Below, piece after piece: positions 33,856 to 45,087 of a stretch of 64,000 nucleotides of DNA. The notes below the pieces were generated by a model. It had not been told where the DNA came from. It ran no database searches and was given only the letters and a program-made list of their open reading frames with translations. A program made the position numbers and the translations under genes. The stretch is from Prionace glauca (lineage: Eukaryota; Chordata; Chondrichthyes; Carcharhiniformes; Carcharhinidae): NCBI GenBank assembly GCA_037974335.1, contig CM075760.1:46210138-46274137 (forward strand). The letters run 5' to 3'. Position 1 is the first letter of the stretch. Every line of letters starts with the position of its first letter.

Positions 33856-33945
33856 TCCTGAACGGTGGGGCAGGCTCGAAGGGCCAAATGGCCTATTCCT
33901 GATTCTATTTTCTACGCATGTTTCTATGTAACAGAACTGGGGTTA
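33845..33945 (+). repeat. Short CR1 3' end fragment
   Basis: The phrase 'ggtggggcaggctcgaaggg' with 'caaatggcctattcctgatt' is the CR1 subfamily A-like terminus alone. It directly follows the subfamily B end. Confidence 0.75.
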
Positions 33946-34025
33946 TTTTTCAATCCAGCAGAAACAGACCCAAAGAAATGCGGCTCAGTCTCAATATGAA
34001 AAACAGCAAAATCCAATCGCAATTG

Positions 34026-34733
34026 TTACTTGTGAATCCGCTGGTGTGTCAGCAGAGTGGACGACTGACTGAATCCCTTCCCACACACACAGCAGATGTA
34101 TGGCTTCTCCCCAGTGTGAACCCGCTGGTGCCTCAGCAGATTGGCTGAGTGAGTGAATCCCTTCCCACACTGGGAGCAGGTGAACGGCCTCTCCCCAGTG
34201 TGAACCCGCTGGTGTTTTGCTCGGTTGGATGACTCCTTGAATTTCTTCCCACACACGGGGCAGGTGAATGGTCTGTCCTCCGTGTGAATTCGCTGGTGTT
34301 TCGCGAGATTGGCCGGCTGGGTGAATCCCTTCCCACACTGGGAGCAAGTGAACGGCCTCTCCCCAGTGTGAACTCGCTGGTGTAATGTGAGGTTGAATGA
34401 CTGATTGAAGCCCTTCCCGCACACACAGCAGGTGAACGGCCTCTCCTTAGTGTGAATCCTTTGGTGTATACGCAAGCTGGATGACTGAATGAATCCCCTC
34501 CCGCATCGGGAGCAGGTGAATGGCCTCTCCCCGGTGTGACTGCGTCGATGAGTTTCCAGCTGTGATGGGTATTTGAATCCCTTCCCACAGTCCCCACATT
34601 TCCATGCCATCTCCTTGTTCTGACTGCAATTATGTTCCAAAAGGCTGGATGGTTGGTTGAAGTCTTGTCCACACACAGAACACGTGTACAGTTTCTCCCC
34701 ACTGTCAACGGTGCATTTTTCTTCTATATTCAA
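34026..34733 (-). CDS. ZF-A: C2H2 zinc-finger protein, seven fingers, start uncertain
   Basis: The exon begins at a putative acceptor (34845, 'ttttaaatcag'). The open frame has a degenerate first finger ([10 protein letters not shown], lacking its second His), then seven complete C2H2 fingers joined by TGERPF-type linkers, and ends HQRIHK. Such proteins bind DNA in the nucleus. No KRAB or SCAN domain is seen. At the place where ZF-C has 'aacATGgaagg', ZF-A has 'aatATAgaag', and no other in-frame ATG lies upstream in the exon. The first in-frame ATG is at 34610, just before [10 protein letters not shown], and would keep all seven good fingers. It is either a gene with a shortened N terminus or an early pseudogene. 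Confidence 0.8.
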   Translation of the reverse strand: MNIEEKCTVDSGEKLYTCSVCGQDFNQPSSLLEHNCSQNKEMAWKCGDCGKGFKYPSQLETHRRSHTGERPFTCSRCGRGFIQSSSLRIHQRIHTKERPFTCCVCGKGFNQSFNLTLHQRVHTGERPFTCSQCGKGFTQPANLAKHQRIHTEDRPFTCPVCGKKFKESSNRAKHQRVHTGERPFTCSQCGKGFTHSANLLRHQRVHTGEKPYICCVCGKGFSQSSTLLTHQRIHK

Positions 34734-34739
34734 AACACA

Positions 34740-35250
34740 ATGATGTTCAGGTTACAATAACTTGGCCAACTCCATCAGGTTCAGATACCATGTTTGGTTT
34801 TCGTTTCCCCACTGCAAATCCTCCTCTTCTAACACCCGATCAAACTGATTTAAAACAGGGAAAAGGGAGTGAGAAAGAACCCACAAAAGCAAGTAGTGAA
34901 ATTGAGCTGATTGAGTCTGATATTTTGTGGGAGTGAGGAAAAGATAAACATAAAAGCTTCTGAATTGTCATAAAAACCCAACTGGTTCACTAAAGTCCTT
35001 CAGGGATGGGTATGTGCCACCTGGGCTGGGGATACACAAGAATCTGGGCACTGTGTGAGGTGACAGAGAGAAGTGGGAGAGGCAGTGGAAAAGGAGAGCG
35101 ATTTCAAACATCTAAACTCAACAGGGACTTTGACAGAATCCCCCAAACTCTCAATCTCCATCATCTGTAAGGACCAAGGTAGCAGGTAGGTGTGAACACC
35201 ATCACCTCCAAGCTCCCTTCTAACTCACACACCATTCTAACTTGTCTGAC
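34740..35250 (-). other. ZF-A upstream exon end and intron, homologous to ZF-D upstream
   Basis: The stretch around 34860-34990 ('aaaagggagtgagaaagaac', 'cacaaaagcaag', 'aaaaacccaactggtt') matches 58425-58562 upstream of ZF-D in the same orientation. This shows ZF-A and ZF-D descend from one gene, introns included. No other feature is visible to 35250. Confidence 0.6.
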
Positions 35251-35415
35251 ATCCACTACTAAAAGAACAGAAATTTCTTCCATATAAATACTGGGAAGAC
35301 TGAACCCATTGATTTCAGTTCCCTATACAACTTCATTTCCCTCACCAGCAAATCTATCCTTCTTCCTGGCAACTGTCTTGGAGTGAAATATTTCACTCCA
35401 AGGTGAGCTTCCAGC

Positions 35416-35900
35416 CACACAAAGAACAAAGAACAACACAGCACGGGAAACAGGCCCTTCGGCCCAACAAGCCCGCGCTGCCATTTTAACATTCTGAGTT
35501 CCCTCTTCTCCCTCTGATCTTTGTCTACACCTATTGGACTCCAGAATAAAGGAACGATAACCAGATTGAGGGAAGGCTAATTTAGGGACAATTTGTTACA
35601 CCAATCAGCTAAAAGCACGTTTTTGGGGGTGTGGGAGGAAACCGGAGCATCCGGAGAAAACCCAAGCAAGCACGGAGAGAATGCGCAAACTCCCACAGAC
35701 ACCGGCCCAAATCCATGTATCTGCACAGCAAACAGTGATAGTCACTGAGCTGTCGTGTTGCCAGTCAGATGGTCCAGTTTAAGCACACACTAACGACATG
35801 AAGCACGAGGCAACTCTTGATGCAACACCCAAGAGCAGCCCTCGCACGACCCACCGTGTGTATCCACCTTGTTGGAAAACAAGGCGCACCGAATAACATC
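35416..35900 (-). mobile_element. 3' tail copy of CR1 subfamily D
   Basis: Starts (antisense) 'caaagaacaaagaacaacac' and continues through 'cccttcggcccaacaagccc', the SINE-like body 'gtgggaggaaaccggagcat', and the far part 'agagcagccctcgcacgacc'. It is closest to the copy at 60400. Confidence 0.88.
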
Positions 35901-36164
35901 CACATCATCATCAAGACTGCCTATTTGTGACATGAAACTCAGGAGAATAAAGATATAGAGGGAGAATGGAATGGTCTGAATTGCTCTACAGAGAGTTGCC
36001 ATGGATTTGAGTTGCCAAATGGATTTCTTCTGTGCTGTAATGATTGCATCACTGGAAATATATATGACTGTTACACTACATTATTCTACCCTCTCCTTTC
36101 CTTTTCTATGTACAGTATGATTTGCCTCGAGAGCATGCAAAAAACAATACTTTTCATTATACCC

Positions 36165-36337
36165 TAATCCAAGGATAGAATCCCTACAGTGCAGAAGAAG
36201 GTCATTCGGCCCACCGAGTCTGTACCAACCACAATCCCACTGAGGACCTATTCCTGCAACTCCACATACTTACCCGCTAATCCCCTGACACTGTGGCCAA
36301 TTTATTATGGTCAATCAACCTAATCTACATATCTTTG
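36165..36337 (-). repeat. SINE 3' half, antisense
   Basis: Antisense phrases 'agaatccctacagtgcagaa', 'cattcggcccaccgagtctg' and 'taatcccctgacactgtggc' are the SINE 3' half. It stops at 'catatctttgga', where the inverted-repeat element begins. Confidence 0.85.
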
Positions 36338-36890
36338 GAACCAAAAGAGAAAATGCTGGAAAATCTTGGCAGGTCTGGCAGTATCTATAAGGACAGAAAA
36401 GACCTGATGTTTCAAGTCGAGATGACCCTTTGTCAAAGCTGAAAGGCCTAGAAAGTGGGAAATATTCATATGCAGGGTGAGGGAATGAAAGACGAGTCAT
36501 TGCCATAGAAACTCCTGTGCTTCCCCTTTTTCTAAATATTACCTCTCTCCCACCCATTCTCCCCCCAATCCCCCCATTTTCATCTGGCACAGCTTACTCT
36601 CTGATTTCAGCTTCTCTGCCATTAGGCCATTCACACCCGTTATTCTGTCTATGGACTGCCGTTAGCAGCCTTTTCCTCTAGTTTCTGTGTCTATGACTCA
36701 TCGGTCAGTCCCTTACCCTGCAGTATAAATATCCCCCTATTTAATGCCTTTTAGCATTGTCAAAGGGTCATCTAGACTCGGAATGTCAGCTCTTTCCTCT
36801 CCTTACATGCTACCAGACCTGCTGAGATTTTCCAGAATTTTCTCTTTTGGTTTCAGATTCCAGCATCTGCAGTAATTTGCTTTCATCTGC
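36338..36890. repeat. Inverted-repeat element, ~100-bp arms
   Basis: The left arm (about 36344-36445: 'aaccaaaagagaaaatgctg', 'gcaggtctggcagtatct', 'gatgaccctttgtcaaagct') is the reverse complement, with substitutions, of the right arm (about 36767-36868: 'ttgtcaaagggtcatctaga', 'ccagacctgctgagattttc', 'ttctcttttggtttcag'). About 320 bp lies between. Single arms also occur at 18840-18955, 20035-20155 and 60340-60395. Confidence 0.75.
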
Positions 36891-37249
36891 ACATTTTTAG
36901 ACATGGGATATCAAATCAAATAGGTAACATTGACAAAGTGCTATATATTTAAAGACAAGAAATAGAGAAGCATAAATAACCTAATACATAACATATAACT
37001 ACGTTAAACATATCTCTGTCCCATACTAATTTAACGTTCATTTAAATATTAGTCCTCTCCTAGGAAAACTCCCCCTTTAATTGTGAACATTGGTTAAGAG
37101 GCTATCCTATTATCCAGATAAGTAAATCTGTCAAACTTAGGGAGTTAAAGGTTGTCAATGTCTTTGAGAGAGAAAGAAAAAAGATACCTGGGCCTAATGA
37201 TACTCCTAATTCCGGTGTCCGTCTGTAACCTTTCCAGACTCTGCAGCCT

Positions 37250-37316
37250 CCTTTCACTTCAGTTCCTTTCACTTCCTTTCACTTCAGTTCCTTTCACTTC
37301 CTTTCACTTCAGTTGC
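37250..37316. repeat. 25-bp tandem repeat ('ttcctttcacttcctttcac')
   Basis: Two and a half units of a CT-rich 25-bp motif lie at the edge of the ZF-B promoter region. Confidence 0.85.
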
Positions 37317-37399
37317 TGCAGTTCCCCAATTTTCCCCAGAATGGGAATCGAAATGGAAAGGGGGAGACATTGATTTCCTCCCAGATGTTGCCCAGAGGA

Positions 37400-37784
37400 G
37401 GAAGTTTCACTCTGAAGCTCACTGGCCAACTTCCGCCTTGTGAGTCACAATGGAGGCCTGCCTGAATCAGACGACAGGAATTAGTCTGCTCACCGGACTG
37501 CTTCCGCGTTGTGACGTCGCAATGGAGCCCAGTCTGAATCAGCCAGTAGGAATCACTCCGTTCCGCGGTGACGTCTCCGGGTTCCAGTGCGCAGGCCCGG
37601 ACACCGTCACGTCCCCCTCCCCCCGGGCACAGCGTCATTGTTGCCCCGCCCCCGAGTTCTGGCCATTCGGAAGCCCGGGCAGCCCGGAAGGACTCTTGTA
37701 CTCCAGCCAATCAGTGGGTGGGCTTTGTGACGTAGGCGGTTGAGCTTCACACAGACTGAACCTTCTTCCTGTGTCCTCACATCA
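37400..37784 (+). promoter_or_regulatory. Probable ZF-B promoter and non-coding first exon
   Basis: A CpG-rich stretch has a CCAAT box at 37707, a TGACGTA half-CRE at 37728 and GC-rich blocks ('cgtcacgtcccc'). It is followed by a strong donor (tca|gtgagtaa) at 37785. Placing exon 1 end at 37784 and joining it to the acceptor at 39353 gives a two-exon ZF-B gene. The transcription start cannot be fixed by reading. Confidence 0.5.
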
Positions 37785-38097
37785 GTGAGTAAAACAGTTT
37801 GTGTTACAGACAGTGAACAGGCAGGGAGGTTTTCAGGAGGGAAGGGGAAGAATTCACTTAGTGAATAGTGAGGCTGTGAGTGGGAGATGGAGAGGAAGGG
37901 AGTCTGAGCAGCTGAGTGGGAGAATCTGCCAGTGAGAGATCCAGAGGCTGGGACTCCTGGGGCTGTCTGTGGAAATGGGCTGCAGGGAAAGAGTTCAGTC
38001 CAACCTCCTGTAAAAGGAAATGAGCTGAACCTATACCTGGGAAATACAGAGAGTGGTGGGACTCTGTAACTGGAATTAGAGCCAAACTGGAGGGAGG

Positions 38098-38475
38098 AAA
38101 TGTTTGATTTGATTTATTATTGTCACACGTATTAACAAACACTGAAAAGTATTGTTTCTTGCATGTTATACAGACAAAGCATACTGTTCATAGAGAAGGA
38201 AACAAGACACTGCAGAATGTAGTGTTACAGTCACAGCTAGGGTGTAGAGAAAGATCAATTTAATGTGAGGTAGGTCTGTTCAAAAGTTTGACAGCAGCAG
38301 GGAAGAAGCTGTTCTTGTGTTTGGTACATGACTTCAGACTTTTGTTTTTTTTTCCTATAGAAGAAAGTGAAAGAGAGAAAGTTTGGGGTGCATGGGGTCC
38401 TTAATTATGCCGGTTGCTTCCCTGAGGCAGCGGGAAGTGCAGATGGAATCAATGGATGGGAGGCTGGTTTGTGAT
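38098..38475 (+). repeat. Dispersed repeat of unassigned class in ZF-B intron
   Basis: Phrases 'gaaaagtattgtttcttgca', 'gtagtgttacagtcacagct' and 'gcagcagggaagaagctgtt', ending near 'aatggatgggaggctggttt', form a recognisable high-copy vertebrate repeat. I cannot name its class. It lies wholly inside the inferred intron. Confidence 0.6.
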
Positions 38476-39353
38476 GTTTGTAAATATTTGTAAACATTTG
38501 TAAATGTTTGTGATTTTTATGGAACCTGTCTGAAGTATTTAAAGTCAAATTTACCCTGTCTATAAAAAGTATCATTGTTTGTGAATGCATGCTTCGTTAA
38601 TGTTGATTTTAGTTTGATTATTGCAGTAAAAGTATAAAATTAATGAAACCTTATTCTTTGCTTTATTCCATTAGAATTGTCTGGGAAATTGTTTATTTGA
38701 AGATTATCAGTCTCTATGGAGAAGTATTTCTAGTTTTGTTATTGCACATGTTGGATATATTGTTGATGCTGCAGTAAGGTACATTTATTTTTCTTTCTAT
38801 TCTTGGAATATAATAATGTAGTTATGTTATATATTTCAAGTCAGTGAGACATTACAACACAAAAAAATCCATTTGGAAATTCAAATCCATGTCAACTCAC
38901 CATAGAACAATCCGATTGGTCCCATTCCCCCTCTGTATCACTGCCTTAAAGGTTTATTTCTTTTGAATGACTAACATTATTTGAAATCATGGGTTCTCTC
39001 TGCTTCTACCATCCTCGTGTGGGGTGAATTCCAGTTTATGGCCACTTGAAGTCCAAACAAACCTTGTACACATATTCCCCACCTCTCTCTAATAAAGTAA
39101 CATAGTGCTTTTACACAAATTATAGTCCAGTTATATAAAGGATATATCGGTGTACAGCTTGCCTGAAGATTTTCAGGTCTGTGTGTCCTGGAGCATGAAC
39201 CAGCAGAATCGGGAGAGTGACTATTTGGTGCAGAATGTGTGGGACAGAAATTTACATCTTTTCAGGAATAAAAAAGTAGTTTAATCGAGAATTGTCCATT
39301 CTGAATTTCTTTTCTATGTGCACAGCATTGACTTTTGTCAACTTCTTTCACAG

Positions 39354-41045
39354 GATATTCGGAGGGGAGGATTTACAGGACAGAAATATCAAAACAAAAC
39401 ATCATATTCATATCTGATAGATACACTCGATTAATCACAATGTGAATATCATCGGCCTTGGACTCCAGAAGGAGATTTTTTGGGGCTTTTTTTCTATCTG
39501 TGGGAAAAGATTGAACATCAGTGTGACTGGAAAAGCAGTGAGAAGTACAAACCTGAGTGTGTGATCAGGTAACACAGTCTGAAAAGCATTGCACCGTTTA
39601 CATTGAGAGGGACTGTACATCTGTTCTAGGTCAGGGCGAGGCTTCATCTGATTGTCAAACCTGGAGGGACAGCAGGCCCCCCGCATCAGGGAGAAACAGT
39701 GGAAATGTGGGGACTGTGGGAAAGGATTCAAAGCACCGTGTGAGCTGGAGATCCATCGACGCAGTCACACTGGGGAGAAGCCATTCACCTGCCCTGATTG
39801 TGGGAAGGGATTCTCTCAGCTATCCAACCTGCTGACCCATCAGAAAATCCACACTGGGGAGAGGCTGTTCACCTGCTCTGAATGTGGGAAGGGTTTCACT
39901 GATTCCTCCCGTCTTCTGACGCACAGCCGCATTCACACGGGGGAGAGGCCTTTCACCTGCATTGAGTGTGGAAAGGGGTTCGAAGATTTGTCCAGCCTCC
40001 GGAGACACAAGCAGGTTCACACCAGGGAGAGGTCATTCCCTTGCTCTGTGTGTGGGAAGGGATTCACTCTTTCGACCAACCTGCGGAGACACCAGCGAAT
40101 ACACGCCCGGGAGAAAGTGCTCAGCTGCTCAGAGTGTGGGAAGGGATTCAGTAATTCCTCTGCTCTGCAGAAGCACCGGAGAGTTCACACCGGGGAGAGG
40201 CCGTACGCCTGCTCTGACTGCGGGAAGGGATTCACTCGGTCATCTCACCTGCTGATACACCAGCGAGTCCACACCGGAGACAGGCCATTCACCTGCACCG
40301 TGTGTGGAAGAGGATTCAGTGCATCATCTACCCTGCAGAACCACCAGGCAGTTCACACTGGGGAGAGGTCATTCACCTGCTCCGTGTGCGGGAAGGGATT
40401 CACTCAGTTATCAACCTTGCTGCGACACCAGGCAGTTCACACTGGAGAGAGGCCGTTCCCCTGCTCTGTGTGTGGGAAGAGATTTACTAGGTCCACTAGT
40501 CTGCTGACACACCAGCGAATTCACTCTGGAGAAAGACCGTTCAGTTGCACTGAGTGTGGGAAGAGATTCACTGATCCCTCCAGCCTCTGGAAACACCGGC
40601 GAGTTCACACTGCGGAGAGGCCGTTCGCCTGCTGTGTGTGTGGGAAGGGATTTACTGAGTCGTCTAGTCTGCGCGCGCACCATCGAGTTCACACTAGGGA
40701 GAAGCCTTTCACCTGTTCTGACTGTGGGAAGGGATTTGCTGATCCTTCCAGCCTGCGGAAACACAAGCAAGTTCACACGGAGGAGAGAGGCTGTTCACCT
40801 GCTCTGAGTGTAGGAAAGGATTCACTGAGACATCCAACCTGCTAAGACATTATGGCAGTCACACTGATTACAGACCTTTTAAATACTCTGGGTGTTAATT
40901 GTATAATTTGGGGAAAATATATACAAGCAGTGGGCATTGATTAGATGTTTACATGAGCACATATAGACAATACTATTCCATGCTCTGTCATTAAGAGTGA
41001 TATACCTGTAATGTTTCACTCTATGAATAAATCTATACCAAGTAA
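39354..41045 (+). CDS. ZF-B: C2H2 zinc-finger gene, 13 fingers plus a frameshifted 14th
   Basis: The exon starts after the acceptor 'cttctttcacag' (39353). The open frame runs 39652-40845 and holds thirteen complete C2H2 fingers with TGERPF linkers, no KRAB and no SCAN. Near 40788 the linker reads 'gaggagagaggctg', a duplicated 'ag', so the frame ends in 16 alien residues. The other frame continues one more finger (FTCSECRKGF...RHYGSH) to a stop at 40896. There is no ATG anywhere in the frame. The place that carries 'caccATGgac' in ZF-E reads 'cgcATCagg' here. AATAAA lies at 41026. It is either a decaying gene or one using an unseen upstream start. As a family member it would bind DNA in the nucleus. 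Confidence 0.78.
41026..41031 (+). terminator. ZF-B polyadenylation signal
   Basis: AATAAA in 'ctatgaataaatct', about 180 bp after the ZF-B stop region. Confidence 0.7.
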
Positions 41046-41554
41046 AGATCGGAACTAGTTTCCTCCTTCACCATAAGGCAGTCAGGATTATGATGTGGTA
41101 ACAGTGAAAATACCTGACGTTTCCGATCTGAATGTTTGAGAAGGAATAATGCGAGCTTTGATAAAAATCAGAAGGGAAAGATGTAAATTATCTTAAAGCT
41201 ACACAGACGATTTGTTCACACTATTTGTCAAAGGTTGAAAAGTCCTGCTTCAAGATACAGGAGCAGATGATGAAGGGTATACAAGACTCATACAAGAGAC
41301 TAGTGCAGAGTGTACAATGTATAAAAATTATTGGAGGATGCCATCATATCCCAACAGTAAACTTTCCCTTGGAGCTGAACCTGAGGCACCAGCTCAGTTT
41401 CTGAATGATGAGTTTTGAGATATGTCTCAAAACATGAACGTTCTGCTCAGGAACATCACATAGAAAGTCCTTTCAGCGATGCACTCTGTGAAAGGAATCC
41501 TGTGGTGATTGATGAAATGCAGAAAATCTCAGCTGATCGCTATCATATCTGTTT

Positions 41555-41885
41555 CCACTATCACTCCCGGCAGCAAATTCCAGGCACCCACCACCTTCAA
41601 TTGTAAAAATCTTGTCTCAAAATCTCCCTTAAACCTTGTCCCTCGCACCTTAAACCTGTGGCCCCCTAGTAATTGATTCTCCCACCTTGGGGAAAAGCTT
41701 CTGACTATCCACTCTGAGCATGCCTCTCATAATCTTGTAGACTTCTATCAGGTCTCCCTTTACCCTCCGTCATTCCAGTGAGAACAAACCAAGATTCTAC
41801 AATCTCTCCTCATAGCTAATGCCCTCTATACCAGGGCAACATCCTGGTAAATCTTTTCTGCACTCTCTCCAAAGCCGCCTCCTTT
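41555..41885 (-). repeat. CR1-type LINE C-terminal fragment, antisense
   Basis: Antisense phrases for the RT end are present: 'ttgtccctcgcaccttaaac', 'gacttctatcaggtctccct' (GDLIEVYK) and 'gcaacatcctggtaaatctt' (RFTRMLP). The frame is worn. Confidence 0.85.
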
Positions 41886-42059
41886 TGAATGGACCTACCT
41901 CATATTAAGCTGATCATGTTCTTCACTAGGCGGCGGGGGGGGGGGAGCGGATCCACTCCTCCCACTGCCCCTGACGCTGCCTCCGCTTATCCACCTCCTT
42001 CCCACCTGAAGATGAGCCTGGTAGTGAGCCTCACTACGTATGCCCCGCGTCACAATGCC

Positions 42060-42306
42060 CGGGGACTGATTGACAGTGGCGTCGGCCCAATAGGGAAAGG
42101 GGGCGGGGCTGGATGACCGCGTGGGAGCAGGTAGTCCTCCAACCAATCGGAGTGAATGAGGGGCGGAGTTGGAAGACCGAGCGGGTGCGGCTGATCCTCC
42201 AACCAATCGGAGTGAATGAGGGGGGTAAATGCTCTCAGGCATGCGCACTGCTGGTAATGGTGACGGACGGAGGGACGGTTAAAGGCTGATGCGAGATCAG
42301 TACGAG
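42060..42306 (+). promoter_or_regulatory. CCAAT/GC-box promoter with 60-bp duplicated module; candidate for ZF-C
   Basis: Two exact-length 60-bp units (42101-42160, 42161-42220) each carry 'gggcgg' and 'ctccaaccaatcggagtgaa' (CCAAT at 42143 and 42203). Another CCAAT-like site and 'aagggggcggggc' precede them. A possible first-exon donor (gag|gtaaag) lies at 42307. ZF-C is the next plus-strand gene, 2.8 kb downstream. Linking the two is inference. Confidence 0.55.
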
Positions 42307-42419
42307 GTAAAGGGCGATGCGCAGAGAGCGGTAGATCCGGCCGACGGGTGAATAGGCTTTGTAAACATGTTGTCCAAAGTCACACCCCGGGAAAGAACTT
42401 CCTGGTCATCCCGTTTTGA

Positions 42420-42670
42420 ACCAAATGGAGCCGCGGCTTGTCGTGCTGGGCCCGGGCTGACTGCCGCCATTCTGCCGGAAGTGTATCATTTGTGGCCGCC
42501 ATGTTTGTGAGGGGCAATATGTGCAGTAGCGTGGCGCCATGTTTGTGAGGGGCAATGTGACGTATGGGATTTGAACCCCTGCAGTCCATGTGGTGTAGGT
42601 ACATCCACCCTGCTGGTAGGGAGGGTATTCCAGGAGTTTGTCCCAGTGACTGAAGGAATGGCGATATATT
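42420..42670. repeat. CpG-rich segment plus dispersed-repeat 3' part
   Basis: The segment holds 'gccgccattctgccgg' and two near copies of 'gccatgtttgtgaggggcaa' 46 bp apart (42499, 42537). It then passes into the repeat ('cctgcagtccatgtggtgta' to 'ggcgatatattcccaaatca') related to 7715-7870. Confidence 0.55.
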
Positions 42671-42764
42671 CCCAAATCATTTTAAACATTATTTATAGAT
42701 CTGTGGGTTTGGTCAGTCACATGTAGAGCCATGGTGAAATTCATGACCCTAAGTAGACATGAGC

Positions 42765-43070
42765 AACACGGTGGCACAGTAATTAGCACTGCTCCCTCTC
42801 GGTGCCAGGGACCCAGTTTCAGTTCCTGACTTGGGTGACTTCAGTTAAATTATTGATTAGCGTCACAAGTAAGCTTGCTTTAACGCTGCAGTTAAGGTAC
42901 TGTGAAATTCTGTACAGTTTATATGCTCTCCTCGCATCTGCGTGAGTTTCCTCCGGGTGCTCCAATCCCCCACCCCCGGTTAATTTACTAAGGGGTAAAT
43001 TTCCCTTTAGTTTCCCAAGATGTGGCGATAAGGGGACTTGGCTCAGATAAATGTGTGAGGCTGCGGGGAT
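42765..43070 (+). repeat. SINE with internal antisense SINE-tail insertion
   Basis: The head is 'cacggtggcacagtaattag' and the body continues with 'catctgcgtgagtttcctcc'. Between them (about 42845-42915) lies an antisense tail-like piece ('attgattagcgtcacaagta'). Confidence 0.75.
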
Positions 43071-43254
43071 AGGTCGTAGAGGTTTACAGCATGAAAACAG
43101 GCCCTTTCATCCAACTGGTCCATGCTGCCCTTTTTTTTAAAACCCCTAAGCTAGTCCCAATTGCCTGCATTTGGCTAATTTCCCTCTATACCTATCTTAT
43201 CTATGTAACTGTCAAAACGCTTTTTGAAAGACAAAATTGTACCTGCCTCTACTA

Positions 43255-44214
43255 GAACATAGAACATTACAGCGCAATACAGGCCCTTCGGCCTTCGATG
43301 TTGCACCGACCAGTGGAACCAATCTAATGACCCTCTAACCTAAACTATTCCAATGTTATCCATATGCCTATCCACTGACCATGTGAACACCCTTAAAGTT
43401 GTCGAGTCCACAACTGCTGCAGGCAGGGCATTCCACACCCTTACTACCCTCTGAGTAACGAACCTACCTTTGACATCCATGCTATAACTACCACCCCTTA
43501 ATTTAAAGCTTTGTCCCCTCATGTTAGCCTTCACCATCCAAGGAAAAAGGCTCTCACTATCCACCTTATCTAATCCTCTCATCATCTTGTATGCCTCAAT
43601 TTGGTCACCTCATAACCTTCTTCTCTCTAATAAAAATAACCTCAAGTCCCTCAGCCTTTCCTCATAAGACCTTCCCACCATACCAGGCAACATCCTGATA
43701 AACCTCCTCTGCACCGTTTCCAATGCCTCCACATCTTTCTTATAATGCAGTGACTAGAACTGTACGCAATACTCCAAGTGCGGCCGCACCAGAGTTTTGT
43801 AAGTTGTAACATGACCTCACGGCTCTGAAATTCAATCCCTCTACCAATAAAAGCTAACACACCGTATGCCTTCTTACAACCTTATCAACCTGGGTGCCAA
43901 CTTTCAGAGATCAATGCACATGTACCCCGAGATCTCTGTGCTCGTCGACACCACCAAGAGTCCTTCCATTAGCCCTATATTCTGTACTCCTGTTACTCTT
44001 ACCAAAGTGAATCACCTCACACTTTTTCGGATTAAAGTCCGTTTGCCACACCTCGGCCCAGCTCTGCAGCTTATCTATGTCCCTCTGCAAATTGTAACAT
44101 CCATCCTCACTGTCTACAACTCCTCCAACTTTGGTGTTGTCAGCAAATTTACTAATCCATCCTTCTACACCCTCATCTAGGTCACTTACCTAGAACGAGC
44201 TGCCAGAGGTAGTA
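43255..44214 (-). mobile_element. CR1-type LINE (subfamily B) inserted in subfamily C
   Basis: It carries the subfamily B 3' end ('gaacatagaacattacagcg', 'caggcccttcggccttcgat') and RT C-terminal coding back to the 'LDEGV' region at about 44188. Target copies 'ctacta' lie at 43249-43254 and 44215-44220. At its 5' end, 44193-44214 is an inverted copy of the following target DNA. Confidence 0.85.
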
Positions 44215-44237
44215 CTACTACCTCTGGCAGCTCGTTC
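44193..44237. repeat. 45-bp perfect palindrome at LINE 5' junction
   Basis: The arms 44193-44214 and 44216-44237 are exact reverse complements around c44215 ('gaacgagctgccagaggtag' pairing with 'ctacctctggcagctcgttc'). Confidence 0.97.
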
Positions 44238-44594
44238 CAGACACTCACCACCCTCTGTGTGAAAAAATTGCCCCTCTGAACACTTTTGTATCCCTGCCCT
44301 CTCACCTTAAACCTATGCCCTCTAATTTTAGACTCCCCTAACTTTGGGAAAAGATATTGACTATCTAGCTGATCTGTGCCCCTCATTATTTTATAGACCT
44401 CTACAAGATCACCCCTCAGCCTCCTACAGTCCAGAGAAAAAAGTCCCAGTCTGTCCAGCCTCTCCTTATAACTCAATCCATCAAGTCCTAGTAAATCTCT
44501 TCTGCACTCTTTCCAGTTTAATAATATCCTTTCTATAACAGGGTGACCAGAACTGTAGAACGTATTCCAAGTGTGGGCCTTCCCAATGTCTTGG

Positions 44595-44700
44595 GTGGAC
44601 AGGAGGGCCTGGGTAAAGCACTCTATCAGAGAGTCAGTACAGACTCAATAGGTCGAATGGCCTCCTCTTGCACTGTAGGGATTCTATGATGATAGATATC
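44595..44700 (+). repeat. SINE 3' end fragment
   Basis: The phrase 'actcaataggtcgaatggcc' followed by 'cttgcactgtagggattcta' is the SINE 3' part. Confidence 0.75.
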
Positions 44701-45087
44701 ATCCTCAAATCGAGGGACTGTTGATGATGAAGATAATCAAGGTGCAACAGGGAGTTAGTGTGGGTATCCTGGTCTTAGGAGAATCTGTTCAAATCCTGGT
44801 TTATTTATACAATATAAAATCCCTCTCTATACTCCTCCCAAATCCTCCTCTCTCACTTTCCTCTTCAAAGAGGATAGCGTCTTGTGAAGATCCAGACTGT
44901 GTGACAAGCTTCCCTTCCCTGAAGAACATCAATGAGTCAGTTGCATTTTATATGACAATCCGGCAGTTTTTATGATCACTCTTTCCTAGTGCCCGCCCCA
45001 TAAATTACTGCATTCATTCAGCTCAATTTCACAACCTGTTTTTGAGCGTTCTCTTTCATTCTTTTCTGTTTTAAACCCGTTTTATAG

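Larger units (their letters stand above)
43075..44590 (-). mobile_element. CR1-type LINE (subfamily C), split by subfamily B copy
   Basis: The 3' end ('gaggtttacagcatgaaaac' antisense) runs to 43254 and the element resumes at 44215 ('ctactacctctggcagctcg') to about 44590. It matches the uninterrupted copy at 61300-61865. The encoded part is the connection domain (SYKERLDRLGLFSLDCRRLRG, in pieces) and C terminus; frames are worn. Confidence 0.85.
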
